Made by a program: the position numbers and the translations under genes. Positions 44,890 through 56,705 of a stretch of 64,000 bases of DNA are shown piece by piece (within the stretch, counting starts at the first letter, position 1; each line of letters begins with the position of its first letter). This DNA comes from Flaveria trinervia (taxonomy: Eukaryota; Streptophyta; Magnoliopsida; Asterales; Asteraceae), in NCBI GenBank assembly GCA_025506515.1, contig CM046442.1, positions 111,672,491-111,736,490 on the forward strand, written 5' to 3'. The notes under the pieces were generated by a model, which did no database searches, was not told where the DNA came from, and was given only the letters and a program-made list of their open reading frames with translations.

Positions 44890-47001
44890 TCATTTTGCAA
44901 CGGTAGAAGTAACCTGCTTCAACAAACAATCTGCTGAAATATCGGAGAGAACTGTATCGTTCTTTTTAATTTGCCAAATTTGTTTCGGTTTAATTAATTT
45001 GGATTTGAATGAATTAAATTTGGAAATCATTTTCTGGTTAAGACTGGAAGGAAAAGAATTTGGGTTTGAACCTTTGGTGATTTTCAACTTTGAATCATGT
45101 GAAACCGGCTTCATATGAAAAGGTTTGGATGGAGGGTTTTTCATCCAACCATTCAAAGATGTGTGTTTTTTTACCTCTTGATCCAGAGAAGCAACCCGTG
45201 ATGCCTTTACCGTCTAGAACATTCTTTGTAGACTTACATTCGGAGAAGCAATTCGTTTGCCTTTACCATTCGAAGCAAGTCTTTGAGGGCACTTCTTTAC
45301 CACATGACCTTCTTTTTCACACTCAAAAAAAGCCTTGAAAGGCTTTTGATTCTTTGTAGTCCCGTGTTGTGTAGGTAGGGATGAGGATTGCTTTAAGCTT
45401 GTAGCAGATTCTTGCATGTTCTGAAGTTTCCCATGCTGAACAGGAATGAGATCTTCACTGATTGACTGGGTTGTTTTGCAATTGGAGAAGAGATCCGTAT
45501 TGGCCTTGATTCAGCTTTTGGAAGCTTTTGAGACTTGACAATGTCAGGAGATATCTTGATTGTGAGGAACCAACATGCTCCTATATGATTGATTCATCAT
45601 CTGAGCTTATGCAGTCTCGTATACATAGATCTTTCTCAAACGGATCTTGATTGATTCCTCTTATTGTGTCGGCTTCGGTTATAGGATTTTGATTGCCTGA
45701 CGATTCGACAACTTTTCCTTCTTTGAAAAGTCTAACAAGAACAAATGAAGGAATGTTACATGTTTTGAATTTGTTAAAGAAGGTTAAAGAAGCAATGGAA
45801 ATTGGTTTTGAAGCATCAGAGGTAGAATCGTCATTAATCTTCTTATCAGACCCCTGCCTAAGGAATCCCAAACCTACAGGAGAATCCTACACATCTCTAA
45901 CCTCTTTAAGATTGATGTTGTTTAAACCTGTATTTAAACTATTAGTTTCTGTAGCTTCAATCAAATCATTAGATGGATGAGGTTCAGGCACAGGATAATA
46001 ACAATGGGTGCTAGGAGGAGGATACACGTTTGGACTTTCACCACAACCCTCTCCCATTTTAATCCTAGCTCCCCTTTGTTTACATAGTAGCTCTTCCTGT
46101 TTCATTCCGGGTATGGTCCATCTATCAAGCTTTGTATTAAGCTTGCTTGTTTCAAATTCAGCCAAGGCGACTCTTTCATTTAAAAGATTAATTTTAGCAT
46201 TTCTTTCAAGAAGAGTTCGTTTTAAATGATCATTTTCTTTTAAAGCTTCATTTTATTTTATGAAATACTTGGATTCATTCTTTTTAAATTCTGCATTTAT
46301 GGTGCTTAATTCCTTTTGGATATCTAAAAGTAACCTATTAGCTTTATACACACCAAATAGCCTAATTTTGCAAGCAGAAGAACACATATCCTGAACTGTC
46401 TCGTATGGAAGATCCAGGATAACTGTTTCAGCAGTAAGAGCCTTCTCGCAGTTGCAAACTCTGGTATTTTGCTTCAATTGTCTTCCTTCTCAGCATCACA
46501 AACTTCATCATTCAACTCAGGTCCACCTTTACTTATTGATGTCTGCTTAAGCTCTTCGTGTACCTCTTCAAGTCCAGGTTTCAGTAAACCATTGGAATTG
46601 GTACCAGAATCTGATCTCTCTTCTAGTTTCTCTTTGGAGTTTGAAGTGATCTTTGGAGTTAGATATGTCGCTTCATAGTACTCACAACATATTATATCCA
46701 ACTCAATTTCTTTTAGTTTGTTGATCACCTCCATCAGTTTGTAATCCCGAAAGCCTCTATCTCGTTTAATCGACTTGTCGTGTGAGCTCCATTCTGATTG
46801 GAGAGAATCAAGCAATCTCAGAACTTGTTCATGATTTTCCAATTAGGCATCAAACTTCTTCAAATTGCTTGCCACCAACAGAAAACGATCAACAAAATCG
46901 GATATCTTTTCATTCTTTAAAGCTGTAAAATTATCAAACCGACATTGTGCAATTATGAGATTATCAGATTCGAAGGATTTAAATAGTTCTGCAAAAGCCA
47001 T
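44890..47001 (-). pseudogene. gag: Element E Gag-like protein
   Basis: The ATG at 47001 (MAFAELFKS) starts a UBN2-type Gag core that includes ISDFVDRF and, after one TAA, an LLDSLQSEWSSHDKS block (46474-46842). A coiled-coil region follows (45887-46477), rich in Lys, Glu and Leu. A Ser/Asp-rich part comes next (45581-45871). A defective zinc knuckle with Phe in place of the first Cys (FFECEKEGHVVKKC, 45214-45417) precedes a basic C-terminus (44890-45156). The N-terminal part of a normal Gag is missing. With enzymes supplied in trans, an ancestral form could have packaged its own RNA. Confidence 0.82.
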
Positions 47002-47820
47002 TTATTTTATTTTTTTTATTTCAATTAACCCCCCAAAAATATTTTTCCCAAAAATTATAAAATAATTCTCCCCCTGGAACTTTTTTTAAATGTCACTCTA
47101 CACAATCTTAGCAACTAGGGTCAAGCTGCCAGGTCAGCTTGTTTTTTTATAAATCTTTTAAAATTGATGAAAATTTCTTTAACAGGATGAAATCAATTAA
47201 TCCTAACTAGGGAAAAAGTCATCTTTGACATTCTAGTTTTGCTAAAAAAAATGATAATTTCACCAAAATTGTAGTTTCGCAGAGCTAGTTTCGCAGTGAA
47301 ATCTAGTTTCGTTGAAAATTTCGGCAGCAGTTTCACTAGCCAAATGCTTTAGACTGCCTAGTTTCGCCAACAATTTCGCACGAAACAAGCTTGAACTTTC
47401 GTTCAAAGATACTTTCGACAGCAATTTTGCTTGTAATATGCAAACAAGCACTATTGAACTTTCGTTCAAGATCACTACTTTCGTTGAGATGCTGAATCTA
47501 ACTACAAAGTGTGAAACACTGGTAGTTTGGCCGAAAGAGGATGTAGTTTCACTGGATGAAGATGTAGTTTCACTGGATGAATCTGGAATGCTTTTTCAAC
47601 GCGAAATCAATCTGAAATCGCCTGAATCTTAATGGATTTGAAATCTGATGATTAACAGAGCTTTCCCATCCAATAGCAATCAAACTTCAATCAATTTCCA
47701 TATCAATAACACTCAAATTTGATCCAGAATTGATGAAATAATGATATGAACGAAAACAACCAAAAACTTCAATTTCTCTCTCTAAAAATCTTCAAATCTT
47801 CAATGAATTTGATCCAAAAT
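47002..47820 (-). other. Element E leader with TTTCG word array
   Basis: The leader between primer site and gag is noncoding. Between 47273 and 47485 the plus strand has about ten TTTCG cores, mostly as AGTTTCG or ACTTTCG, spaced 10-40 bp, plus CGAAA in the reverse sense. A 24-bp duplication (TAGTTTCACTGGATGAAGATG type) lies at about 47540-47580. A PPT-like TTCTCCCCCT is at 47066-47075. Confidence 0.75.
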
Positions 47821-47835
47821 GGCTCTAATACCAAA
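47821..47835 (-). other. Element E primer binding site
   Basis: The minus strand reads TTGGTATTAGAGCC just inside the 5' LTR, an iMet-type site with one change. Confidence 0.88.
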
Positions 47836-47836
47836 T

Positions 47837-48285
47837 TGTTAGCCCAGGTTACACACTTGAATCAAATAACATGAAGAATTATAGATCAAACAATGATAAA
47901 CACAATAAAACCCCAAATTGATCTAATATGATTGCATATAATTTGTATAAAGTAGAAACCCCAATCAAATGGTCATTCAACCATTAACCTAATTATAATT
48001 ACAGTTAGGCTATTTATAGTCTAGTTTAAGTTTACCTATTTACATATAATCCCCTAGACTCTATAACTAGACTAAATCATGACTCAAACAAAGTAAAATA
48101 TATTTTATTCACACAAAATATATTTATAACAATAAAATTCCTAGTCATCTAAATATTCAATGTCTCATCTCGGTCTTTCGTTCGAACGTGTCGTGTTTGA
48201 CTTTTGTGTTGACTTTGACCGTGACTTTGATTTTTGTTGACTTTGACTATGTTGATAATATAGACTATCTTGTACAGCTCCAACA
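47837..48285 (-). repeat. Element E 5' LTR
   Basis: The 449-bp LTR is followed by TSD CAGAA (48286-48290). TATAAATA lies at 48011-48018. It pairs with 42498-42926. Confidence 0.94.
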
Positions 48286-48290
48286 CAGAA

Positions 48291-49080
48291 TGAGTCAAGA
48301 ACTTGATTCTTAAACTCGGTCCCTTGATTATTTTTTATTATCTTAACTTTGGATTTATGAGATGCTCTGTGTTGCTTCCCTTTTAGGTATGCAACATAGT
48401 TATCTTTGTAGAAAAATTCCTTTTTAGGCAAACCATGTGTCAAGTTATTTTTAACTAATTCATTCATGGACATGAAATTGACATGACACATACGTTTATG
48501 TCATAGTGTTGACACATCACCATTAGCTTTGGAAAGAAAGCATGATACTTCACTAGTGTGGAAGCATTGTTCATATCTAGCTTGTACATATCCCCTTTCA
48601 CGGGAGATCTAAGAAGCACCAATTCCTGAGGAATGGTCATCCTAGGTTTGAGAATAATGCACTCATGTTCTGTGAAAAGAATTTGATGTTTTTGATCACC
48701 GAATTGAGAAATACTTAATAGGTTGTGTTCAAGCTATTTGACAAAGTGAACTTTGTCAACTTTTAAATTACCATTAGATATACTCCCTCTGCCAGAAATA
48801 TACCCTCCGGCCTCACCTTCAAATTGGACAGGACCTCCATCAAAATGTTAAAATTGTTGAAGGAGATCTTTGTTCCCTGTCATGTGCCTGGTGCATCCTC
48901 TATCCATAATCGATACATTGTTATTCTTGTCATATGGATGTCCATGCACATAATATGAGATGATTAGTTTTGATTGGAAACCCAAGCCTTGTTGGTCTTG
49001 GGCTTTTCCAATGACGAGGATCATATTGAACAAAACATTATGCATGGGGGTTCAATAGATGTTTATGAAGAAGAGGCTTG
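48291..49080 (-). pseudogene. pol: Element D protease, GAG-pre-integrase and integrase start
   Basis: The protease block (48848-49045) reads IMDRGCTRHMTGN, so the catalytic DSG triad has become DRG. The GAG-pre-integrase part follows, with CHVNFMSMNELVKNN and YLKGKQHRASHKSK. The integrase then jumps straight to an IIKNNQGTEF block, so the region with the first catalytic Asp is missing. Insertion of E at 48286 cuts the domain after DSFC. Confidence 0.85.
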
Positions 49081-49209
49081 GGCTACTGCATCTTCTATGA
49101 TCTTCCATTCCATCGCTTGATTAATCATTGAGGATGAGCTTGATAAAGCTTGAGCAGCATGACATTCTTCTAAAGCTTCTTTCATTTTGGAAGAAGTTTT
49201 CACCACCTT

Positions 49210-51627
49210 TCATTCCGAAGTAGTCTTCTTCTGGGATGATTTCAAGGGGACTTTTTTGTTTCTTTGAGTCTTGATATCATTAACTTCTGAAGCCATTTTT
49301 CCTCTGGAAGAAGGACTTTCTTCCGAAAGAAACCTTACTTCAAGAACAAGCTTTCCCTTTTTCATCACTTGAACCATTTGATATGGTCCAAATGAGAAAC
49401 ATTCCCTGACTCCTTCCTTTTTAACATTGTTTGCATAATGTGTGCTAGTAGGATTGTAGTAATAATCTTTAGCCATGTGGTTTTGCAAACCACACATTAT
49501 GAAGGCAACATTAGTCTTCTGGGAACTTGAAGATTGCATTTTCTTGTTCTTCTTTTCTTCATCTGCAATCTTTCCCTTTAACTTCTGATCCTTTGGTAGG
49601 ACAGGAGTGTTGGTATTACACACCTTTCCTGAATCAAAGTTTCCTACCACTTGGAATCCAGCTGATATGAACACACCCTTTTGTTTTGGGTCTATCTTCA
49701 GCTTGACTCAGCCACTTTCGTAGTACTTTTTCTGACTACCTTAGCTTGGCTTCTTCTGGCTTTTGTTGTCAGGGGTTGATAATCACCAGTATGAGTGGGT
49801 AAAACAATTTGGTTCTTCCTTGTGATGGTCTCCAAACTAGCATCATTCGTTAACTCATGTGAAGGTGGGTCAACAGATGGAACCTCTTGCTCTTCAGTAC
49901 CACACCTTGGTTGCCTAATAGACTCATAAGAATGTGGTGGAGCAATTTTTTTGGTTCCCAGCCCACCTTTGTTTTGATAAAAAAGTTTTGAGTGAGAGGA
50001 TGATGCGAGAATGGCTTGGAAGTTTTGCTCTGAGATAACATGCTTCCTTGCTTGAGCCTCAGCTGTGACAAGTTGGGCTTAAGCCTCAGACAATTTAGAT
50101 ATTAAATTCTTGATTTGAGTCTTGTAGTTAGTATGTTCATGTTTTAACAAGGACATAGTTTTCTTTAACTCACTAATTTTATTTTGATAGTTAGATTCAG
50201 CCCTTTTAAAATCAGATTTTAAGATGTTTAAAGACTCAATATCATATTTGATTTCCATATTGTAGTCTTGATATAACTTAACCTTAGCAATACAAGCTGG
50301 AGTACAAAGATGTTCATATACCTTTTTGTCATCTGTTCTAGCCATGAGTGCTTGAGCAGGAGTCACATCCTACACCAAAAAGCTCTAGTCAACTTCTTGA
50401 GCTACAGCTGCTCTTTCAGTCGACTTCCTAGTGGCTTTTATTGTAGGGGATGTGAGGAGGCGTGTGAGGTTCCCGGATTTGACTTGGGAGCCTTACATTC
50501 CCTAGAAAAGTGACCAAGTTGGTTACAATTATAACATTGGCCTTTGTTTTGTCAAACCCAAACTTGCTGCTAGTTGGGTTTTTGAGGAAACTGCCTTCCA
50601 GTTCTTTTGAAGAACTTCTTTGCTCGGTAAGTCAGCAATCCATTTTTTGGACAATGTCCACATACTCCACATCATCTGGGCTAAAGCACTCTAGATCATC
50701 AGGGCTAAAGCACTCCAGATCATCAAAGCAATACTAATAATCACTAGAGTACCCACCTCTTGAGACAAAGGCACAAATTTCCTGAAAAGAACTTGGTTGA
50801 GCCTGTTGAGACCTTGGACTCTTACGGAATGTGATGTAGGGTCCTGAGGAGCAGGATGGCTATTGAGAATATGTCAGGTACTGCTGAGGTTGGGTGGGTC
50901 CTGAGCCTTCAGCAACCATTAAAGCGTTGCTAGCAGGAAGGGTTGAAGGTTTGCTCATCTGATGGCCTTTCTTGTTGTCCATCTCCACACGGTATCCATC
51001 AAGGATGCCATATAGTTCAATCATGGTGAGGGAGTTCAGGTTTTATGTCCTCTTATTAGAGACACAATAGAACATCCACTCATTTGGGAGTGCACTCATG
51101 AATTTTTGAGTGAGATCTCTCAATTCAAGGGCATTTCCCACAGACTGAAGGGATGAGATAAGATCCATGTACCTAAATTATTGTTGGCTAAGGGTCTCTC
51201 TAGCAATGTAAGTGAAGTTCTCAAACTGCTGCTTCAGTGAATCTTTCTTTGAGTCATTGGAGCTAGAGTACATTTGAGATAATGCATCAAACAGTTCTTT
51301 AGCTTACCTGCAATGCTCAAACCCCACCATAATGGAGTTTGGTATGGCAGTCATAAGAACAATCATGGCATTACTGTCAATGTGCATCTTCTTCCGGTCT
51401 TCATCAGAATAGTGTTCAACGGCTTTCTATATCATGGCTCCATTTCCACCTGGGGCAGCAACTTTTGGCTTGTAGGGGCACTTGACAATAGACTGCCACA
51501 TTTTTCCATCTTGATACCTGATGAAGCTTTCTATGCATCTGCTCCATGATCTAAAGTTTTTAGGGGTGATGATGGGTGCTTTAGTCATCGTCCCCATCTC
51601 AACTTCAGACTTTTGGTTGAGGGCCAT
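49210..51627 (-). pseudogene. gag: Element D Gag
   Basis: The ATG at 51627 (MALNQKSEVEMG) is about 75 bp from the primer site. The N-terminal piece (51427-51627) contains the NFRSWSRCIESFIRYQDG block. The UBN2 core is spread over several frames to about 51000. A first zinc knuckle, CYNCNQLGHFSREC, is still readable near 50499-50540 outside the longest frame. A coiled-coil piece (50079-50366) and a degraded second knuckle lacking its last Cys (CGLQNHMAKDYYY, 49210-49674) follow. A short Ser-Pro-Asp-Asp-Leu-Glu-Cys repeat near 50685-50715 is duplicated. Confidence 0.83.
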
Positions 51628-51702
51628 TTTAGAGTGTGATGAAAGGAGAAATGAAAAAAAAAGTTGATTTGAATTGTAAGATCTCACAATCAAGATCCTA
51701 AA

Positions 51703-51717
51703 TAGCTCTGATACCAA
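51703..51717 (-). other. Element D primer binding site
   Basis: The minus strand reads TTGGTATCAGAGCTA next to the 5' LTR. Confidence 0.88.
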
Positions 51718-51718
51718 T

Positions 51719-52084
51719 TGCAGGATCGGTTTTGTGTCACTTAACACTTAGTTTTTCTCTCAAACTCACTTAATCACACGCACTAGTTTAGATGAATCAG
51801 AATCTCTTCTTAGAGTTTATGATAATATATTAAGTAGCAAAGAACACAAGCAAATAATTTTCAAGGTACGTGTATATATTACTTCTCAACTCAAAGTATT
51901 ACAAGACTCTTACAAGCATATTACATGAGTTACAATGAGAAACTATATATACTATCACCTAAGCCGGATATACTTGATACTAGCTACAATCCTATAACTA
52001 AAGCAAATACTACAAAGCTATAGTTAAGTTATCTTAGATAATGTCTTATCTAAGGTTTGGTAGTCATGATGTCCATGACTTACC
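51719..52084 (-). repeat. Element D 5' LTR, truncated or interrupted
   Basis: The inner end (CGATCCTGCA on the minus strand) is clear, with a TATATATA box at 51944-51951. Only 366 bp are present before the related LTR of element F begins at 52085. The family LTR is about 800 bp, so the U3 half is missing here. The last 5 bp, TTACC, could be F's target duplication. Confidence 0.75.
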
Positions 52085-52884
52085 TGCAGGACCGGTGAAG
52101 GGTATGCACTTACAACACAACAACACAATGAGGAGAGTTGCTAAAACACTTAACTATTCAAACAGTGAAACTGGTAACCTCTTTAATGATACTAAAAACA
52201 CAAGTAAATATGAGATAGAACAAGATAGCAAACACACAAATAGTTCGTTTTCAAGATTGTAGTATATTGCTTTCTCAAGTTCTATTACAAATGTTACAAA
52301 GCATAATGGAAAGTTACAAGTACTTGAGATACATATACTACATCCTACAGCTAGATACTTTGAAGGCCAGCTGGATACAATTGACTAGACACAAACAAAA
52401 TCAATTGTATAGTCAAAAGGCAGATTGCCTTTTGACTAGTGACTATGACATGCCATAGCTCACATCCTAATATATTACAAAAAGGATAAAGTACATGAAG
52501 TAGAAAGTTACAGACTCAAGACCTCAATGCACAATTACTAAAAGCATGGACCTTTTCACCAACTTATGTAAGTTGGTGACTTACAGAGTTGTAGTGAAAA
52601 GGGTCCAGCTTTATGTAAAGTACATCAGATAAAGCATGTGTTAAAATTCTTCAGAAGAAATCTGTCTTCTAGTGTTGGCTTCGGAAGACTTTCTCTCTGA
52701 AGCTTCGGAAGACTTCATCTTTGGCTTCGGAAGATATTGGTCTTGGCTTCGGAAGATTTCACACTTAGAATATTTATGTTGCTGGTGTGAAACTTCTGAA
52801 GCATTCTTCTTCAGTACACTTGTGCATGCATGCAGGAGACTTTGAGTGTTTGAGTTGCATTAACCTTTACATTTAATCCTTACA
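52085..52884 (-). repeat. Element F 3' LTR
   Basis: The 800-bp LTR starts TGTAAGGATT and ends GGTCCTGCA on the minus strand, and is related to 51719-52084. Four exact CTTCGGAAG words lie at 52679-52687, 52703-52711, 52725-52733 and 52747-52755. Confidence 0.85.
52679..52755 (-). repeat. Phased CTTCGGAAG array in element F U3
   Basis: Four exact 9-bp words are spaced 24, 22 and 22 bp, close to two helical turns. CTTC/GAAG arms flank a CpG. Degenerate copies surround the array (TTCTTCAGAAG near 52650, CTTCTGAAG near 52792). Confidence 0.85.
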
Positions 52885-52897
52885 ACTCTCCCTAGGT
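52885..52897 (-). other. Element F polypurine tract
   Basis: The minus strand reads CCTAGGGAGAGT directly before the LTR start TGTAAGG. Confidence 0.78.
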
Positions 52898-52989
52898 TGA
52901 TGCTACCAAAACATTTTGAAGACTTCAGATATCAATAGTCCTTTTTATGAGGATGACCATCCCTTTCTTCATGAGATGATCAGGATCAC

Positions 52990-55900
52990 TCAGACTCTCA
53001 AAGTGTTTCTTATGTCAAAGAGATCATGCAGAGGTAGATTGAACATGCCTTGCTATGTGTAGACATTCTCAATGCCTTGATCTTTGATGACATGCCACCT
53101 TTCTGTATTTGTGGTGTATGTCCAGGACAGGATGGGTCTTCCTGATGCTAGAAGAGCTGTTTGAATGGGAGATGATGGAGCATCCTCTGGTTGCACATCC
53201 TTAGGATGTTCTGACTCATCCTAAGGTCTGAAAAGGATGCTTCTTTCTTCTTCTTCTTTTGGCTTTGGTTTTGAAGCCATCCTTTTTCTTCTTTTCATTC
53301 CTTTTAACTGATAAGACTGGCCTGTAGCACCTGATAGATCTTCTTTGTCTTTCTCAGTTGGGTCTTCCTCCCTTACAAGTTTTGAAGGAAAGGGAGTTTG
53401 ACCCTAGTGTGGATCAAAAGATGAAGCTTGCAGAGTCTTAGCAAGAGGTTCAGGTTTTGTTGTCTTAGGTTGTTCAACCTTAACCTCCACTTTAGGTGGA
53501 GCTTGACTTGGAGGGGAGTGTAAGTCTATTAGCTCTCCACTCTTGATCTTCTGCTTGATTACCCTAATATGCTCATCCATAGTGGACAGAGACAAAGGAC
53601 CAAGTCTCCTTCCAGAGAATCCATACAACTTTAAGAAGCTCATCATCCTCTACCTATCTGCAGACTTCTTTATACTTTTCTAGATGATGGCTCTTGACTT
53701 TGCAGCCTCTTCCCTTAACTTCCTTGGTGATCTTTCTTTCCTTGACTATGTCAAATTCAAGTTGTTTGAGGTACTCAAACTCAATATAGTTATAGGATAA
53801 GGGAAGAAGTGCAGCAGCTTGATAGAGGCTTGTGGTACTTAGGTAATTGATCATTTTGATCCTATCTTCTTCTTTGTCTACCTGAGGTTCTTGTTGAACC
53901 ACATCCTCTTGTACAGGACTTTCCTGAACTGGGGAGAGAATAGGCACATGCTTGTACAGTATTTTCTTTCTTCTTTCTTCTTTCTTCTTTGATTTGAATC
54001 AGCAGCTCTACATCTTCTGCCTCGTTTCTCTCCTTTGACACTTCCATGTCAACCAGTTCTTTAATTCTTATAAGGGGAGAGAAATGACATTATCAATGTC
54101 ATAGTCCTTGTCTGCAAGTAATTGATCCTGACTACCCTCAACTTATCATCTTGAGTGTTTGGCCTGGGGGGAGTCCTGATAGCAGTTTCCATGAGTCTTG
54201 CAGACCCAATAAAGGAACCTTCTCCCCTTAGCTTCCTTTTCCTCTCTCTCTCCTCCTCCTCAATCTCCTCAAAAGTCATCTTTCTTTTCCATTTGTGACT
54301 CAGGGTGGAGAGAGCTTTGGGTTTCATTGCTTGGTATAGCTTCCAAGCTCTTGCCAGAGAGAGGTTGAGATGCACCTTCACTAGCAGGTGTCTCAAAAAG
54401 GGTATGAATCTCTACAGCAGTTGATGTTGATGAGACAGGGCTCTCAGGTTCTACCACTAGGCCTTCAGTCAAGGTTTCCCCTATGAAACTAATCTTAGGG
54501 TCTGCCTCAACATCTAGTGACCGATGGCATTGCCTGATGCCTTAGTCTCCTTTCGAAGTTGAACTCTACAGTGATCTTGTCTTGGATTCTTTGAGCCAAC
54601 TTGTTAGCTTGTCTTGATTGGCTGTGGTTGACAAGTGGCATGTTGACTAGATCCAGACTTTCATAGAAGTTTAAGGTCTGAAAATTGAAGACCTCTTGCT
54701 GTCCTTGAACTCTAAGATGATAAGGGCTCTTCTGTTTCATCATACCTCCACCCATAATGTGATTTGAAGTTGGTAGAGATGACATAGCCCTTGGTATTCC
54801 TTCCTTAAAAGACTCTAAATGTAGGAGTCTATGGAGTCCACATCAATGTGAACTTGAGGAAGTTGCTGAGTAGCACAACTGCAAGTGAGGATGGTGAGTG
54901 CTCAATATCCATACTCCCTAAAGAACTCCCAGGTTTTTGTAAGTGTAATGACTTTCTCCCCCTTTTGGTAGCATCACCCTCTTGCATAGGTGAGCTAGGA
55001 GTTAGTCAATCACCCTCATAGGTTCTGGTGTTCCTGGTTGAGCTCCTCCTAAAGGTCTCCCAGCTAGTTGTTCCCAGAGATAAGAAATCTCAAGTTGCTG
55101 ATCATTGACCCTATTTTGCAAGATAGTCACATGAGTTTCAAGATGACTGACCTTGGAGACTAAATAGGTGCATGTTTGTGATAGTTTTTGCACCTTTAGT
55201 CTCAATTTCCCCTCATCTTCATCAAAAATATCATTAGGGGATGAGATGATTGGACTAGAGTCCTCTCTCTCATCACCAGCTTCAGGTTCTTGGCTGCTGG
55301 ATCCTCTGCTTACTGGCAGCCTCAGTTGAGTGTCAATGGGCTAAGTTGCCATGGTTGAGGTCTTAATGATGGAATCACTTGCAAAAGTGAGAGCCTCTTC
55401 TATATGGACATCCTAAACAGGTTCAGAAGTGTCCACCTCAGTAATGGGTGAATGATGTGGGCTAGATATAGGTGACTCAGGAGCACTCATCTCTCTTTGA
55501 GTAGTGGAAAAGAAGAGAGAATCATGGTAGTCACTGAAACCTAAATCTTCATCAGTATAGAAGTCAAGGTTAGAATGGTTGGTTTAATCTAAAGGCTGGG
55601 GATGGTAGCTATCCCTTGAAGGTTGTTCACTTGAGTGTTGAGACTCAGAGTGAAGGCTTAAGGGATTTGGGCTTGTGATCTCATCAGGCTAAGCATGAGG
55701 AACCTCAACATTGATCTTTGAAGGAATAGGAGTGGTCTGCTCCTCGGGAGAAGTGGGAGCTTCAATGTCCACTTCTTTCTGTGTGGGTGAGTATATAAGG
55801 GCCTGCATAGACTAAATAGTCTGAGTAGGGGTTCGTTTGTGTTTTTTGGTAGGTGAGGGTGATTTGTGGCTGTTGTGGTGTTGGGATGTAGAGCTGTGGG

Positions 55901-56705
55901 TTCAATACTAGCTGGTGCTGCTAGGTTGTCACCCTGAGCAATGAGCTCTAACATTTTTAGGACAAGAGCAATTTTACCCAGACAAGCCAACAGTGGGCTT
56001 TCCAAGATTTTAAAGATATCGGGCTTCATCTGTCCCAGTTTAAGATATTACCTGTTCCCCTTAACTATGAGTCCAGTTCACAGTTAAGAATATATTAAAC
56101 ATATCTAGGGAACACGTAGTATTCTAAGGAGTCCAAGTTTACAAGCAATTTGTATAAACAAACTGAGAGTACCTGAACTTGACTCCCTGAACCATCCCAT
56201 GGAATGAAGGAGAAATCTTCAGGATCTAGTCCCATCCTCCATGCTTGTTTGACAAGCTATGGATAACCACATGGAGCAAGATTTTCCATTGTGATGAGAC
56301 CTTCCCTTTCTTGAAGGTCTTTACAAAGAAGTCTCCCTCATAGCCCATCTGCTCAAAGGAGTGATTAATAGCTTCTTTGGGGAAGAACACCTCACCTTCT
56401 TCATCATCCAACTGAATATGAGTGTTGATGATGTCCGGAGTGATGAAGACTGTTCTCCCCTGCACTGTGGCAGATAGTGCCTTCTCCCATCCATTACGAC
56501 TTGACAGGTTTTCCAAAATTCGAGCAGATGATCCTCATATAGTGTAGGATCAATGGTAAGGGAGGTGAAGTATTTGGATAGAGCTAAGAACGACAAACCT
56601 CTGAGAAATGTGGATCTTTCTCAGAGTGTAACAGAGCACCTTGGTTGTGTGCCTATGTAACTGCATGGAGAAATTTGGTTCATTTCTACGGTTTAGGTTA
56701 GCCAT
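52990..56705 (-). pseudogene. Element F third ORF
   Basis: The ATG at 56705 (MANLNRRNEPNF) is 113 bp after a TATAAA box. The frame then shifts; the next piece has a TSLTIDPTLYEDHLLEFW block. A further shift leads to VFITPDIINTHIQLDD and a MGYEGDF-x-VKTFKKGKVSSQWK block (56226-56516). Pro/Ser/Thr-rich pieces follow, then a coiled coil (55002-55205) and a charged region with Lys/Glu runs (53654-54396). The C-terminal part has a RWHVIKD block near 53100. The early blocks match an N-terminal domain I know from Asteraceae retroelement proteins. No enzyme motif is seen. Confidence 0.75.

Larger units (their letters stand above)
42498..48285 (-). mobile_element. Element E: non-autonomous gag-only LTR retrotransposon
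   Basis: The LTRs at 42498-42926 (429 bp) and 47837-48285 (449 bp) are flanked by TSD CAGAA. A primer site lies at 47821-47836 and a polypurine tract at 42927-42937. The 5.8-kb element encodes only a Gag-like protein (47001-44890) followed by 2 kb of AT-rich noncoding DNA. No protease, integrase, RT or RNase H motif is present in any frame. It fits the published idea of terminal-repeat retrotransposons with a GAG domain that move by borrowing enzymes. The LTRs differ by about 6% plus an 8-bp indel. Confidence 0.93.
1..52084 (-). mobile_element. Element D: outermost Sirevirus-like Ty1/copia retrotransposon, split by nested insertions
   Basis: Three separated blocks (1-678, 36928-42497, 48286-52084) read as one minus-strand element: gag, protease, integrase, RT, RNase H, then a third ORF running off the left window edge. 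Excising B (TSD GTGGT at 674-678 and 36923-36927) joins the two third-ORF halves in one frame with a single TAG. Excising E (TSD CAGAA at 42493-42497 and 48286-48290) restores a continuous integrase frame. The 5' LTR starts at 51719 next to a primer binding site; its other end is lost against element F. The 3' LTR lies outside the window. Coding regions carry many stops and frameshifts, so the copy is old and dead. Assignment to Sireviruses rests on the third ORF after pol, the iMet primer site and the Gag architecture. Confidence 0.85.
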
